This document shows positions 23,759 to 32,414 of a DNA stretch of 46,507 nucleotides, one piece after another. The stretch is from an uncultured Bacteroidales bacterium (GTDB lineage Bacteria; Bacteroidota; Bacteroidia; Bacteroidales; Muribaculaceae), in the NCBI GenBank assembly GCA_902776835.1, contig CACYRK010000023.1:1-46507 (forward strand), read 5' to 3'. Numbering within the stretch: the first letter of the stretch is position 1; each line of letters opens with the position of its first letter. Made by a program: the position numbers and the translations under genes. The notes under the pieces are model-generated. The model did not search any database and was not told where the DNA came from. It was given only the letters and a program-made list of their open reading frames with translations.

Positions 23759-24877
23759 ATGAAAAATCCATTCTTGACTTACGGCTATAGTGGGCCTGAA
23801 TATTTTTGTGATCGTGTTGAGGAGACAAGACGATTAACGTCACTGCTTGAAAATGGCAACCATGTCGCCTTGATGTCTCCCCGACGCATGGGAAAGACGG
23901 GGCTTCTCAAGCATTGCTTTTCGCAAAAAAGGCTTCAAGAAGAGTACTATCTGTTTATCGTTGACATTTATGCCACAAGATCTTTGGCTGAGTTTACCTA
24001 TGAACTTGGTAGGGAGATATTATCAGAACTCAAGTCGAGGGAGCGGCGTGCATGGGAACGCTTTATTCAGGTTGCAACTTCGTTTCGCACTGGCATTACG
24101 ATAGATGAATTCGGAAAGCCCAGTTGGAACATCCAAGTGGGGGACATACATATGCCCCAAATGACCTTAGAGGAGATTTTTCAGTACTTATCGGCTGCTG
24201 ATAAGCCATGCTTGGTAGCAATCGACGAGTTTCAGAGCATTATTGGCTACGCTGAGAAAAATGTTGAAGCATTACTGCGCACACACATTCAGTCGTGCAA
24301 TAATGCATGGTTTGTTTTTTCTGGCTCTAAGCGTCACATGATGGGTGAGATGTTCTCTTCCCCGTCAAGACCCTTTTATCAGAGTGCAACAACCCTGTCG
24401 TTGCACCCCATCTCACTAAAGGCATACGCCGATTTTATTACTTATCATTTTGAGCGGAACAATCGTTTGATAAAGCCAGAGGCTATCCAGTACTTATATG
24501 AGAAATTTGAAGGGACTACTTGGTATATTCAGAAAGTGTGCAACGAACTTTTTGCCGCCTGCGATCAAGGCGAAGTTTGCGATATTAATGATGTTGATAA
24601 TGCCATTGAGAATGCTGTTTTAGAGAAAGAGGACACATTCCTTGATATGATGTCACGACTAACCACCAACCAAAAGGCTGTACTTACGGGGTTGGCACAA
24701 TCAACAGAAGATATCAAGCCGACCAGTGGTAAATTCATAAAAAAATACCATCTTACTTCGGCAAGTGTCGTGCAACGGTGCCTTGCCGCACTCCAAGAAA
24801 AGGATATCGTCACAAATGACAGAGGGCGATACTATATATATGATTATTTCTTTATGTACTGGCTGCGAATGAGATAG
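23759..24877 (+). CDS. AAA+/STAND-like ATPase of unknown role
   Basis: 372 residues. P-loop SPRRMGKTGL (GKT at 45-47), Walker B LVAIDEFQSI (Asp156, Glu157), a sensor-like FVFSGSKRHMMGEMF, and a C-terminal winged-helix-like part (LTTNQKAVLTGLAQST ... KKYHLTSASVVQRCLAALQEKDIV). This is the archaeal-type or ORC1-like ATPase group frequent in Bacteroidales. The start at 23759 is preferred to 23723 because the -7 box (23729-23736) would overlap the longer start. It stands alone under a tightly palindromic operator, so it may be self-regulated or controlled by a neighbour. Confidence 0.85.
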   Translation: MKNPFLTYGYSGPEYFCDRVEETRRLTSLLENGNHVALMSPRRMGKTGLLKHCFSQKRLQEEYYLFIVDIYATRSLAEFTYELGREILSELKSRERRAWERFIQVATSFRTGITIDEFGKPSWNIQVGDIHMPQMTLEEIFQYLSAADKPCLVAIDEFQSIIGYAEKNVEALLRTHIQSCNNAWFVFSGSKRHMMGEMFSSPSRPFYQSATTLSLHPISLKAYADFITYHFERNNRLIKPEAIQYLYEKFEGTTWYIQKVCNELFAACDQGEVCDINDVDNAIENAVLEKEDTFLDMMSRLTTNQKAVLTGLAQSTEDIKPTSGKFIKKYHLTSASVVQRCLAALQEKDIVTNDRGRYYIYDYFFMYWLRMR

Positions 24878-24958
24878 TGATTTGAATAAAACATCACAAT
24901 TCTGGACTAATGACTAGTTCTGGATTATTGTTCTCATATTTTTCGGTGAATAGATCGC

Positions 24959-24986
24959 TTATTCGCCGAAAATTTTCGGCGAATAA
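24959..24986. repeat. 28-bp perfect palindrome with no loop
   Basis: TTATTCGCCGAAAA is followed directly by its reverse complement, in the 314-base gene-free stretch after the ATPase gene. The same stretch holds GTCCGAC twice and then GTCGGAC (25050-25074), of a dispersed-repeat type. No T-tract, so it is not a normal terminator; it could be a protein-binding site. Confidence 0.6.
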
Positions 24987-25191
24987 CGCAGCACAAACTA
25001 CGTCTTGGTGGAACCATTATCTTGAAGCCCAATGGGGCGCACGCGATTGGTCCGACAGGTCCGACGGGTCGGACGGCTGGGCAAGGGAGTGTTTTTTGAT
25101 GGTTGTGTGGCGAAAGATTGTAGGAGTTCAATTTTTTTGTGGCCGATGGTGCTGCGGTGGAAACTAATCGCTATCTTTGTGGTGTTGAAAA

Positions 25192-25737
25192 ATGGAAACT
25201 TTATTACACCAATATTTTTATCACAAGGGAAAAATTGCCGCTAAGGCGGTGATCTACAGCATCGTCTCGGCGCTGGCGGTGGCCTTTGGGGTGTTCTGCT
25301 ACGTGCGCTGGGAGATGGACTTCTTGTTTACCGATTGGAAGGGCTATGTGATACTTATCGTGTACGGAGTGTTGACGTTAGGGATGATTCTCTCGGCGGT
25401 CGAGGCGTTCAAGAAGTTGGGCAAGGCCAATCGCGGAATACCGGCGTTTGGCGTCGGCCCTGACTGTTTTGTGCTGTATGACAGCACCGGCCTGGCGACA
25501 ACCATCCCCTTTGAGCGCTGCGAGCGCGTGCGCTTCAAGAGCGAGTACCGATATCGCGGAGCGGCGCCCAGGCTTACGCTTATTATCACCCACCACGACC
25601 AGGCTGCCCCCGATGCCAGTACGCGCGTCGAAATCCCGCTTTACGAACTTGACCGCCCGCAGCGCGAAATCGACCGGCAACTGAAAAAGGTATACCAGGC
25701 CTACAAGAAAACCCACACGCCCCAATCGGCCAATTGA
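25192..25737 (+). CDS. Two-helix membrane protein, STM3941-like
   Basis: 181 residues. Two membrane helices (about 17-38, AVIYSIVSALAVAFGVFCYV, and 48-68, YVILIVYGVLTLGMILSAV) are followed by a PH-like beta domain starting GVGPDCFVLYDSTGLATTIPFERCERVRF. This layout matches the STM3941 family of unknown function, as I remember it. A plus-strand -7 box TATCTTTG lies at 25172-25179, 12 nt before the ATG. Confidence 0.7.
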   Translation: METLLHQYFYHKGKIAAKAVIYSIVSALAVAFGVFCYVRWEMDFLFTDWKGYVILIVYGVLTLGMILSAVEAFKKLGKANRGIPAFGVGPDCFVLYDSTGLATTIPFERCERVRFKSEYRYRGAAPRLTLIITHHDQAAPDASTRVEIPLYELDRPQREIDRQLKKVYQAYKKTHTPQSAN

Positions 25738-25775
25738 CGCGCCGGTTATTTGCTTTTGTGGGTCATAACGGCTAT

Positions 25776-26048
25776 TTATTTGTCATCATAATGCCCATAT
25801 GCTGAGATGACAAGAACAACAATTTCAGTTTCATAGATTCTGTATACCAATCTATGTTTTTTTGAAATGCGTCGACTCCAGCAATCTGTCATGCCTTTCA
25901 ATGCTTCTGGATGCCCTGTGCCGGTCTTGGGATGCTCAGCCAATTCAGTCAATAATGCTTGAAATTTCATGAATGCCTTAGGAGCATCTTTTTCAAGACG
26001 GTCCGAGTCAATAAGGGCTTGTTGAGAAAAATTGATGGTGTAACTCAT
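25776..26048 (-). CDS. YoeB/Txe-family toxin
   Basis: 90 residues with the RelE-superfamily endoribonuclease pattern: YTINFSQQALIDSDRLEKDAPKAFMKFQALLTELAEHPKTGTGHPEALKG, then WSRRISKKHRLVYRIYETEIVVLVISAYGHYDD. The Glu-Ala-Leu, Arg-x-x-x-x-x-x-Arg and terminal His-Tyr residues match YoeB catalytic positions. Toxins of this group cut mRNA at the ribosome. The start overlaps the antitoxin stop by 4 bases (ATGA, 26045-26048), so this is a standard toxin-antitoxin pair. Confidence 0.92.
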   Translation of the reverse strand: MSYTINFSQQALIDSDRLEKDAPKAFMKFQALLTELAEHPKTGTGHPEALKGMTDCWSRRISKKHRLVYRIYETEIVVLVISAYGHYDDK

Positions 26049-26311
26049 CGGCCAATTCTGTCGCGAAAGTCTTTGAAACTTTCCCCGGGAAGCATGGCAT
26101 AGGTTTTTCCCTGCTGGTAATCCCGCTCTGCTTGTTCGATTTTGGTACGTAACTCCTCTTCCGTCATCAATGTGGTCTTGGCTTGTTTTTCCGTAACCAC
26201 TTTGCGAAGGTATTTGGCTACTCGCTTGAGCAGGGCTTCATCCTCTGCGATGATGCTCATGTTTCGTAGCACTTCGGCATTTAGTTGTGTTGAGGTCATA
26301 TTCGGTTCCAT
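26045..26311 (-). CDS. Antitoxin partner of the YoeB-type toxin
   Basis: 88 residues, mostly helical, with an N-terminal MTSTQLNAEVLRNMSIIAEDEALLKRVAKYLRKVV and a C-terminal toxin-neutralising-like segment EELRTKIEQAERDYQQGKTYAMLPGESFKDFRDRI. It lacks a clear YefM N-terminal fold, and resembles antitoxins common in Bacteroidales before YoeB-type toxins. A start at Met5 is also possible. The promoter is exact. Confidence 0.85.
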   Translation of the reverse strand: MEPNMTSTQLNAEVLRNMSIIAEDEALLKRVAKYLRKVVTEKQAKTTLMTEEELRTKIEQAERDYQQGKTYAMLPGESFKDFRDRIGR

Positions 26312-26324
26312 TTAATTCTTTACG

Positions 26325-26356
26325 CAAAGATAGTTCTTTTTAATTAAATTGCCAAA
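26325..26356 (-). promoter_or_regulatory. Toxin-antitoxin promoter (TTTG-N20-TATCTTTG)
   Basis: Minus strand: CAAA at 26353-26356 and CAAAGATA at 26325-26332, 13 nt before the ATG. Confidence 0.7.
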
Positions 26357-26397
26357 TACACCACTTCATTTTCCGTCAATTTCCTATCGCTTTTCGG

Positions 26398-27699
26398 TTA
26401 CTTGCTTTTGTGGGTCATGATGTTGAGCACGAAGCGGTCGGTGAGGTCCATGCCGCGGCTGCCTATTGCCGTGAGGTTGTGGATGCTCTGGTCCACGTCA
26501 TCGTCGATGATGCCCTCCTGCGACGACACATACTTGTGCTGCATGGCCAGCATGGCGCTGAGCACGGCGGTGCCCACACCGCTGGTGAGTTTCAGCGCGC
26601 ACGACGGCTTGGCACCGTCGCAAATCATGCCGGTGAGGTTGGCAATCATGTTTTTCACTGAGTAACTGATTTGCTCGTAGGTGCCGCCCATCAGGTAGGT
26701 GATGCCGCAACTGCTGCCCGTCGACGCCACCACGCAGCCGCACAGCGCCGACAGGGCGCCCAGCGTCTGCTTGATGTAGATGGCGGTAAGGTTCGAGATG
26801 ATGAGAGCGCGAATCAGTTCCTCCTCGGTGTTGTGGTTTTCCTCGGCAAACACCACCACGGGCATCGTGGCGCAGATGCCCTGGTTGCCCGAGCCGCTGT
26901 TGCTCATCACAGGCACCATGGCGCCGGCCATGCGGGCGTCGCACGCGCAACTGGTCACCGACAGCACCTTCGAGTAGATGCTGTCGCCCATGATGCCTCG
27001 GCCCAGCGGCGACATCATGGTCTTGCCCAACTGGTGGCCGTAGTTCTCGCGCAGCCCGCTCTGGGCGGCAGCCTCGTTGAGGCGCTTCGCCTCGAGGATA
27101 AACCGCAGATGCTCCACTTCGGTCTGGGTGGCGAAGTCGTAGACCTTGCGAAGCGTCAGTTCCGGGCCTTCGTCGTCGGTGCCCTGCACCGCGTCGGCAC
27201 AGCGCGTCGACGGCTCGATGGCCACGTCGGCACCGTCTTTCTTCAGCAGCACGAAGTGGGTGTGGTGAGTCTTAATGCGTGCCTCGGCCGTATGGCCGCC
27301 GGCGCTGACACACGCGTTGATATATAGTTTGTCGGGATCTTCCTCTTCGAGGGTGATGTGAATGCGATCCTCGGCGATGAACTGCTTGCCGCGCTCCACG
27401 GCCTCTTTGTTGCAGTCGCACAGCACCTCCAACTGCTTCTCGGGCTTGCCGATGAGCGCACCCAGGGCGACGGCGATGGGCAGGCCTATCATCCCCGTGC
27501 CGGGAATGCCCACGCCCATGGCGTTCTTCAGGATGTTGGCGCTAAGCCGCAATTCCACGTGCTCTGGCGTCACGCCCAGCAACTCGGTTGCTTTGGCCAC
27601 ACACAGTGCCACCGCGATCGGCTCGGTACACCCGATGGCGGGCACCACCTGCTTCTTGATAAGCGCAATAATCGCATCACGTTCTTCGATAGTCATCAT
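26398..27699 (-). CDS. L-cysteine desulfidase / L-serine ammonia-lyase family (UPF0597)
   Basis: 433 residues. The iron-sulfur motif GCTEPIAVAL (Cys24) is near the N-terminus, followed by GIPGTGMIGLPIAVALGA, MSNSGSGNQGICATMPVVVFA and SSCGITYLMGG. These are the family marks of E. coli CyuA (YhaM), which releases H2S, ammonia and pyruvate from cysteine. Substrate choice between cysteine and serine cannot be told from sequence alone. Start Met1 or Met2. It has its own -7-like box (CAAAATTA, 27730-27737), and lies 90 bases after the TPR gene on the same strand. Confidence 0.9.
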   Translation of the reverse strand: MMTIEERDAIIALIKKQVVPAIGCTEPIAVALCVAKATELLGVTPEHVELRLSANILKNAMGVGIPGTGMIGLPIAVALGALIGKPEKQLEVLCDCNKEAVERGKQFIAEDRIHITLEEEDPDKLYINACVSAGGHTAEARIKTHHTHFVLLKKDGADVAIEPSTRCADAVQGTDDEGPELTLRKVYDFATQTEVEHLRFILEAKRLNEAAAQSGLRENYGHQLGKTMMSPLGRGIMGDSIYSKVLSVTSCACDARMAGAMVPVMSNSGSGNQGICATMPVVVFAEENHNTEEELIRALIISNLTAIYIKQTLGALSALCGCVVASTGSSCGITYLMGGTYEQISYSVKNMIANLTGMICDGAKPSCALKLTSGVGTAVLSAMLAMQHKYVSSQEGIIDDDVDQSIHNLTAIGSRGMDLTDRFVLNIMTHKSK

Positions 27700-27789
27700 A
27701 GCAAAACGGTTAAATAGTTATTCCGACTGCAAAATTAAGGCTTTTACCTGGATTATTCACACTACTGCGTCGCGAAAATTTCCGCCACC

Positions 27790-29400
27790 TCAACTCGCTG
27801 CCGGCGGTGGTGGGGCGACGCGTTTCTGGCGCAGGCGCGAGCGCGTCACGCGCAGGGCACCGTCGCTCACGCCTAATATGTAGGTCATCTCGTCGTCGCT
27901 CTTGCCCATGTCTTGGAGGATGAGGAAGAATCTGTTGCCTGGCGACAGACGGGCATAGTCGCGCTCAATCTGCATCATAAACGGCAGGTTCACAACCTTG
28001 TAGTACTCGATAAACTTGAGCAAATTGTCCTTGCTCCACGTCACTGCCGATTCGCCCGCCACGATGCGCTGGTACAATTCCCGCCCCTCGCTCAGTTTCT
28101 CGGTCTGCTCGGCATGCAGTGAGTCGATTTTCTTTTGCAGCGACTTGATGTCTTTGCTCGCGTCCTTGCCCGAGTGCTCCAGTTGCTCAATTTGTCGCTG
28201 ATAGTCGTTAATCAGCACCTGGTCGCGCATTATCTTCTCCTTGGCGCGATTTGTCTTGCGGATGTGATAGATGACCGCCGAGGCTATCATGGCCAGCAGA
28301 GCCAGTGCGAAGACCAGCCCCCATAGCATGAAACGGTCGAGTTTGCGGCGTTCCACCTCCTTGTCGTACTTCAGTTGAATCTCTTGCACCTCAGCCGTTT
28401 GCATCTGCTGCACGAGGCTGTCTTTGAGTTCCAAGAGCCTCATGGCGGCATCGGCGGTGCCTTGAAAGTCTTTGCCCTCATATTTTTTCACAACCATCGA
28501 CTTGTAAGCCTCCACTTGGTAGCGCAGGTCGGTAGTCTGCAACGCCTTGGCCCACAGCGAGTCGGCCGTGGCGCGGTTGCCATGGCTATAGTGCGTGCTT
28601 GCCAGGTAATGATAGATGAATGGCATGGGAAACTCGGCGAGTGCTTTTTCGTAGTATATGGTGGCGCTGTCGCCCTGCTCCATGCTTTGATAGATTTGCC
28701 CCAAGTTGGAGAGTGCATAAGCGCGGTCCTTGGGCGGCATCTTGCTCAGCAGCGACATGCTGCGGTTGCTGTATTTTCGCACACTGTCGGGCTCTTTTTG
28801 CTCCAGGTACAGCACAACCATGTGGTTGCAGGCATAGGTCATCTGGTGGTAGTTGCCGCTGCGTTCGGCGCAAGCGAGGGTCTTGTAGGAATAGTCCAGC
28901 GCAAGGTCCTTGTTGCCCGAGTAATAGTTCAGCGTGGCCAACGCTTCGTTGGTCTGGTACGACAGATGCACGTCATTGGCCCGAGGTAGCGTTTCCTCGG
29001 CTAATTTGAGGTATTGCGATGCCTGTTGGTGCTGGTGTCTCAGTTCAAGCAGTGTTTTTCCCTTATACAGGTAAGCCCGTGTCAGGTTGCGCGGGTCGCC
29101 TGCGTGCTTATAGTAGTCGATGCAGCGGTTTTGGATAGAGTCTAATGGCTCGTTGAGGTGGAACGAGTCACGAGGGATGTGCAGGTAGAGTTCGCACAGC
29201 AGTACGTCGTGGTACATCTTCTGGCTCTCGCCGCTGAGCGCGTCATGGTCAATCATCTTAAATACGTGATAGGCCGAGTCGGCCAGCGATTGCGACATCA
29301 GCGAGTCCACAAGCACCAGTTGCCGCTGATGAGTGCCATGCGAGCACGCCACCACCAAGGCCGCCACCGCAAGGAGTATGACAGGAATCAGTTTCTTCAT
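27790..29400 (-). CDS. TPR membrane protein with C-terminal helix-turn-helix
   Basis: 536 residues. A lipoprotein-like signal (LAALVVAC, Cys19) is followed by TPR-type helix pairs (about 30-325; for example LTRAYLYKGKTLLELRHQHQQASQYLKLAEE, DLALDYSYKTLACAE, ALSNLGQIYQSMEQGDSATIYYEKALAE). Then come a single membrane helix (about 358-380), a coiled coil (about 381-445) and a C-terminal HTH-like region (DDEMTYILGVSDGALRVTRSRLRQKR, about 505-532). A family of such TPR regulators is known in Bacteroidetes. TPR units should face the periplasm and the HTH the cytoplasm. The promoter's -7 box ends 5 nt before the ATG. Confidence 0.82.
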   Translation of the reverse strand: MKKLIPVILLAVAALVVACSHGTHQRQLVLVDSLMSQSLADSAYHVFKMIDHDALSGESQKMYHDVLLCELYLHIPRDSFHLNEPLDSIQNRCIDYYKHAGDPRNLTRAYLYKGKTLLELRHQHQQASQYLKLAEETLPRANDVHLSYQTNEALATLNYYSGNKDLALDYSYKTLACAERSGNYHQMTYACNHMVVLYLEQKEPDSVRKYSNRSMSLLSKMPPKDRAYALSNLGQIYQSMEQGDSATIYYEKALAEFPMPFIYHYLASTHYSHGNRATADSLWAKALQTTDLRYQVEAYKSMVVKKYEGKDFQGTADAAMRLLELKDSLVQQMQTAEVQEIQLKYDKEVERRKLDRFMLWGLVFALALLAMIASAVIYHIRKTNRAKEKIMRDQVLINDYQRQIEQLEHSGKDASKDIKSLQKKIDSLHAEQTEKLSEGRELYQRIVAGESAVTWSKDNLLKFIEYYKVVNLPFMMQIERDYARLSPGNRFFLILQDMGKSDDEMTYILGVSDGALRVTRSRLRQKRVAPPPPAAS

Positions 29401-29405
29401 GTCGA

Positions 29406-29436
29406 CAAAGTTACGAATAAGCGAGCGGTAAGCAAA
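29406..29436 (-). promoter_or_regulatory. TPR-gene promoter (TTTG-N19-TAACTTTG)
   Basis: Minus strand: CAAA at 29433-29436, CAAAGTTA at 29406-29413, only 5 nt before the ATG at 29400. It lies in the 45-nt module 29411-29455. Confidence 0.7.
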
Positions 29437-29464
29437 GAAAAAACGCGTTTTTTCTATTGTTTAC

Positions 29465-29632
29465 CCGAGCGTGAGTAACTTCGACCGCAAGTCACCGTTA
29501 CGATTAAGTGAGTGAAAAGCCAAATTTATTTGGGCTTTTCCGAGCGTGAGTAACTTCGACCGCAAGTCACCGTTACGATTAAGTGAGCGGTAAGCCAAAT
29601 TTATTTGAGCTTTTCCGAGCGAGAGTAACGTT
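29465..29632 (-). repeat. 75-bp tandem repeats upstream of the TPR gene
   Basis: Units at 29465-29539 and 29540-29614, with a partial third to about 29632. They differ at only a few positions. Each carries a 45-nt module (29498-29542 and 29573-29617) like the promoter modules of miaA, lpxB and the TPR gene, but with the -7 box altered (CACCGTTA instead of CAAAGTTA). Confidence 0.8.
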
Positions 29633-30036
29633 GAGGGGGATAACTCGAACATTCGAGTATTCGAATAATCGAGGATTTGGAGATTTCTGGCTAAAAGTGG
29701 CAAAAACATCGAGATTTCGCCATGATATAACTTTATTATATGGCTAAAAGTGGGAAATTTTTGAAGATTGCGCCAAAATTATGGCTTTTGCTCGAAGAGC
29801 GACGGCCATTTCCGCAAAATAATTGGACATGGAACTTTCTGCTGTTGTTTGACGTTGTGTTCAATCTTCAAATAATTCGCAGCAGTTTTTTTGCAGGAAA
29901 ACGACATGCCGTGGCCACAAACGTCGTTACAAAACTTGCTGAAAAGCATATTTCACGCCATTTGTAATGCGCTGTGTGATATTGTTTTGCGCGGTGTGTA
30001 ACTTGTAACAAGCGCCTGAAAATTCTGGGTCAAATA
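29633..30036. repeat. Gene-free stretch with a 53-bp-spaced direct repeat
   Basis: TGGCTAAAAGTGG occurs at 29688-29700 and 29741-29753, each followed by a similar AT-rich tail. TCGA-containing half palindromes lie at 29645-29673. I see no gene in this stretch; a 75-codon plus-strand frame at 29740-29967 has no coding features. Confidence 0.5.
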
Positions 30037-30068
30037 TTTGGTCAAGTAAAGAAAACTGCCCAACTTTG
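30037..30068 (+). promoter_or_regulatory. Promoter of the 722-residue secreted protein (TTTG-N20-CAACTTTG)
   Basis: One mismatch to TAnnTTTG; -33 box at 30037-30040. The leader would be about 65 nt to the ATG at 30139. Confidence 0.6.
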
Positions 30069-30138
30069 TGATGCTTCGAGAGTCATTCGCGCGGTGACCG
30101 TCGGCGCACCATTGTTTAACTATTAAATCATCTAAACT

Positions 30139-32307
30139 ATGAAACAAAAGTTTACATTCCTTATGGCGATGCTCTGCCTCACGGTAGTCGCTATGGCCGC
30201 TCAGCCACATGCCAAGCAGCACCGGGCATGCGACGTGGTAAAGATGGAGCAGCAAAACGGCAAAATGGTGGCTGTGCCTAACGTCGCCGAAACCAACCAC
30301 CAGGACAACTTCAGCCTCTATTCACCCACTCAAGCACCTCGCCGGGCTGAGGGTGAGTCGACCGATTCAGCCACCGTGACATTCATTTATAATTTAGATG
30401 AAGAGGAACTATCAAACTTCTTTCCTCAAACGATTATGGTCTATAATCCAGAATGGTCTGAAATATGGCATCCTTATAGTACTGATGGAAGTCCTGTTGA
30501 GGGTGTCATCGTGAAAATTCCGTTTGGAACCTACGACATTTATACTCACACCTACGAACAAGTAGGCTCGCATCGTCAGTTCTTACACATTGATGAATTG
30601 ATAACTATTGATAAGGATACAACAATCTATCTTGATGTTATTAACTCCGACAATGTGATGTGTTGGAATATATACGATAACAACGGCAGATTGCTGGAGC
30701 CCAATACAGTTCGCTATCTTGATCAAGAACCATGGTTCGAAGTTGTTGATATGGGCAATGTAAATAATGGTCAGGGTGAGGCTTTATTGAGTTTGGATGG
30801 TTATGGATTTGTAAATATGTATACCTTCTTTTATGACTCAAAAACCGATGAATATCCTATTTTTTATTATATCAACGAACTCAGCGACAGATATAAGTTT
30901 TGTATTTATGAGACAACATTAGAAAACGACGGAATGGTTTATGTTAATCGTCTCACCGACGTTGGAACAGGACATTTCCCGTTGAAGAATGATGCTGGTG
31001 ATTATGTGGTGTATGAGGAGCAAATCCAACGCACACCTCAAGGACTCGAGTTGGCAGATAATACCAATGTAAGGGTGATGACCTATATCTATGTCGACAA
31101 TACATTCTATAATCGGAGTACCAAAAGTGCTAATACTAAAGGCGGTGTGGCCCGAGTGTATATAAATGCTATCAAAAATGGTGATGACCATCTCGAAGGA
31201 GTCAATATGACTGTTTCGTTGGGAGTGTTGGATTACTCTAACCGTCTTACTGCCTATGTCGATGGCCCTGAAGTGATGGTTAATCAAAGCCAAAGCTTTG
31301 AGTGCCTGGTCCATAATATATACGATGCCTATACTTCCGAGGTTGGTGTTTTGAAGGATAATTATCCTCCTCATCCTAAGTTCAGTTATACTTATAACCA
31401 GAAGAAGGGCATTGTGGGTAACTCATGTCCGCTTAACGATATCACTTCGAAAAACCAATTGGAAAGATGGAGCAATGCCAACATGATTATGATGTCTTGC
31501 AAGCATAATGGAAGAAATGGCGAAAGCATTGGAAGTGGTAATTATTATTCGAGAATGACAGCAAAATATAATGGTGAGGAGGTTTGGAATGGCAAATACG
31601 CACTCGACAGTTTGAGTTATTCGTGGATGGGGAAACCCGACGGCGCTTATGAGTTTGAGTTCACTAACGACAATGTCGGCGTCGATGATATCGAGGGCAA
31701 GAATGTGACTACCGTTTATTTTGACCAAACTAAAGAAGACCAGAACCCACCAGCGTTGAAGATGCTGCAGTTCCGCGATGCTGATAATAATGTGACCGAC
31801 CGTTTCGATACTCCAGAAGGTGGCATCATGATGTTTGCTGGTGGAGACTTTGACCCCAGGTCTATTTCTTATGTCGTTGAAGAAGGTTACGAGAGTATGT
31901 GGAGTTATAACGAGTGCCAGCCGATGACGGTCGAGGTGTCGTATGCGCCTTATGGCACCGATGAGTGGCTGCCGCTTGAGGGCGTTGAGCATCAGGCTGA
32001 GTACGACGACACTCCCGGGTTGGGCTTCTTCTACTGTGCTCCGTTAACCGGCGTGACAGTGCCGAGCGAGAACGGCTGGTTCGACCTGAAGTTCCGCCTC
32101 GTTGACGAAGCCGGCAACTGGCAGGAGCAGATACTCAGCCCCGCTTTCCGCATCGAGGATGTGACGCAGAGTGCCGTCACCGAAGTCAAGGTTGATCGCG
32201 CCACCGACAGCGCCATCTACAACCTGGCTGGCCAGCGCATGCGTGGCGACCTCAACTCGCTGCCGCATGGCATCTACATCATCGACGGCAAGAAAATCGT
32301 GAAATAA
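30139..32307 (+). CDS. Large secreted protein with a type IX-like sorting tail
   Basis: 722 residues: signal peptide (MKQKFTFLMAMLCLTVVAMAA), a long mature part without recognised catalytic motif, and the tail IYNLAGQRMRGDLNSLPHGIYIIDGKKIVK. The middle is rich in Tyr, Asp and Asn. The end of the mature part (about 590-690) looks Ig-like (SISYVVEEGYESMWSYNECQPMTVEVSYAPYGTDEW ... GWFDLKFRLVDEAGNWQEQ). The codon use of the first two thirds is more AT-rich than the last third, which could reflect domain replacement. Probably a surface protein, possibly a protease or adhesin; no function assigned. Confidence 0.8.
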   Translation: MKQKFTFLMAMLCLTVVAMAAQPHAKQHRACDVVKMEQQNGKMVAVPNVAETNHQDNFSLYSPTQAPRRAEGESTDSATVTFIYNLDEEELSNFFPQTIMVYNPEWSEIWHPYSTDGSPVEGVIVKIPFGTYDIYTHTYEQVGSHRQFLHIDELITIDKDTTIYLDVINSDNVMCWNIYDNNGRLLEPNTVRYLDQEPWFEVVDMGNVNNGQGEALLSLDGYGFVNMYTFFYDSKTDEYPIFYYINELSDRYKFCIYETTLENDGMVYVNRLTDVGTGHFPLKNDAGDYVVYEEQIQRTPQGLELADNTNVRVMTYIYVDNTFYNRSTKSANTKGGVARVYINAIKNGDDHLEGVNMTVSLGVLDYSNRLTAYVDGPEVMVNQSQSFECLVHNIYDAYTSEVGVLKDNYPPHPKFSYTYNQKKGIVGNSCPLNDITSKNQLERWSNANMIMMSCKHNGRNGESIGSGNYYSRMTAKYNGEEVWNGKYALDSLSYSWMGKPDGAYEFEFTNDNVGVDDIEGKNVTTVYFDQTKEDQNPPALKMLQFRDADNNVTDRFDTPEGGIMMFAGGDFDPRSISYVVEEGYESMWSYNECQPMTVEVSYAPYGTDEWLPLEGVEHQAEYDDTPGLGFFYCAPLTGVTVPSENGWFDLKFRLVDEAGNWQEQILSPAFRIEDVTQSAVTEVKVDRATDSAIYNLAGQRMRGDLNSLPHGIYIIDGKKIVK

Positions 32308-32338
32308 GCCAAAAGCCGCCCCACAGCAGAAAAGAAAA

Positions 32339-32375
32339 TGCACGACCTGCCCCCAGCAAGTCGTGCAATTTTTCT
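32339..32375. terminator. Bidirectional terminator between the secreted protein and ATPase genes
   Basis: TGCACGAC (32339-32346) pairs with GTCGTGCA (32360-32367). The plus strand continues ATTTTTCTTT and the minus strand TTTTCTTTTC. Confidence 0.8.
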
Positions 32376-32414
32376 TTAGTGGCCGCAACCCCTATCATTG
32401 GTAACAAGGGTCAA

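Noticed and set aside
29461..29709. Minus-strand 82-codon frame with repeated LLTLGKAQINLA
   Set aside because: It is the translation of the 75-bp tandem repeat; no start context and no domain.
29740..29967. Plus-strand 75-codon frame
   Set aside because: Lies in repeat-rich DNA, no promoter and no protein-like pattern.
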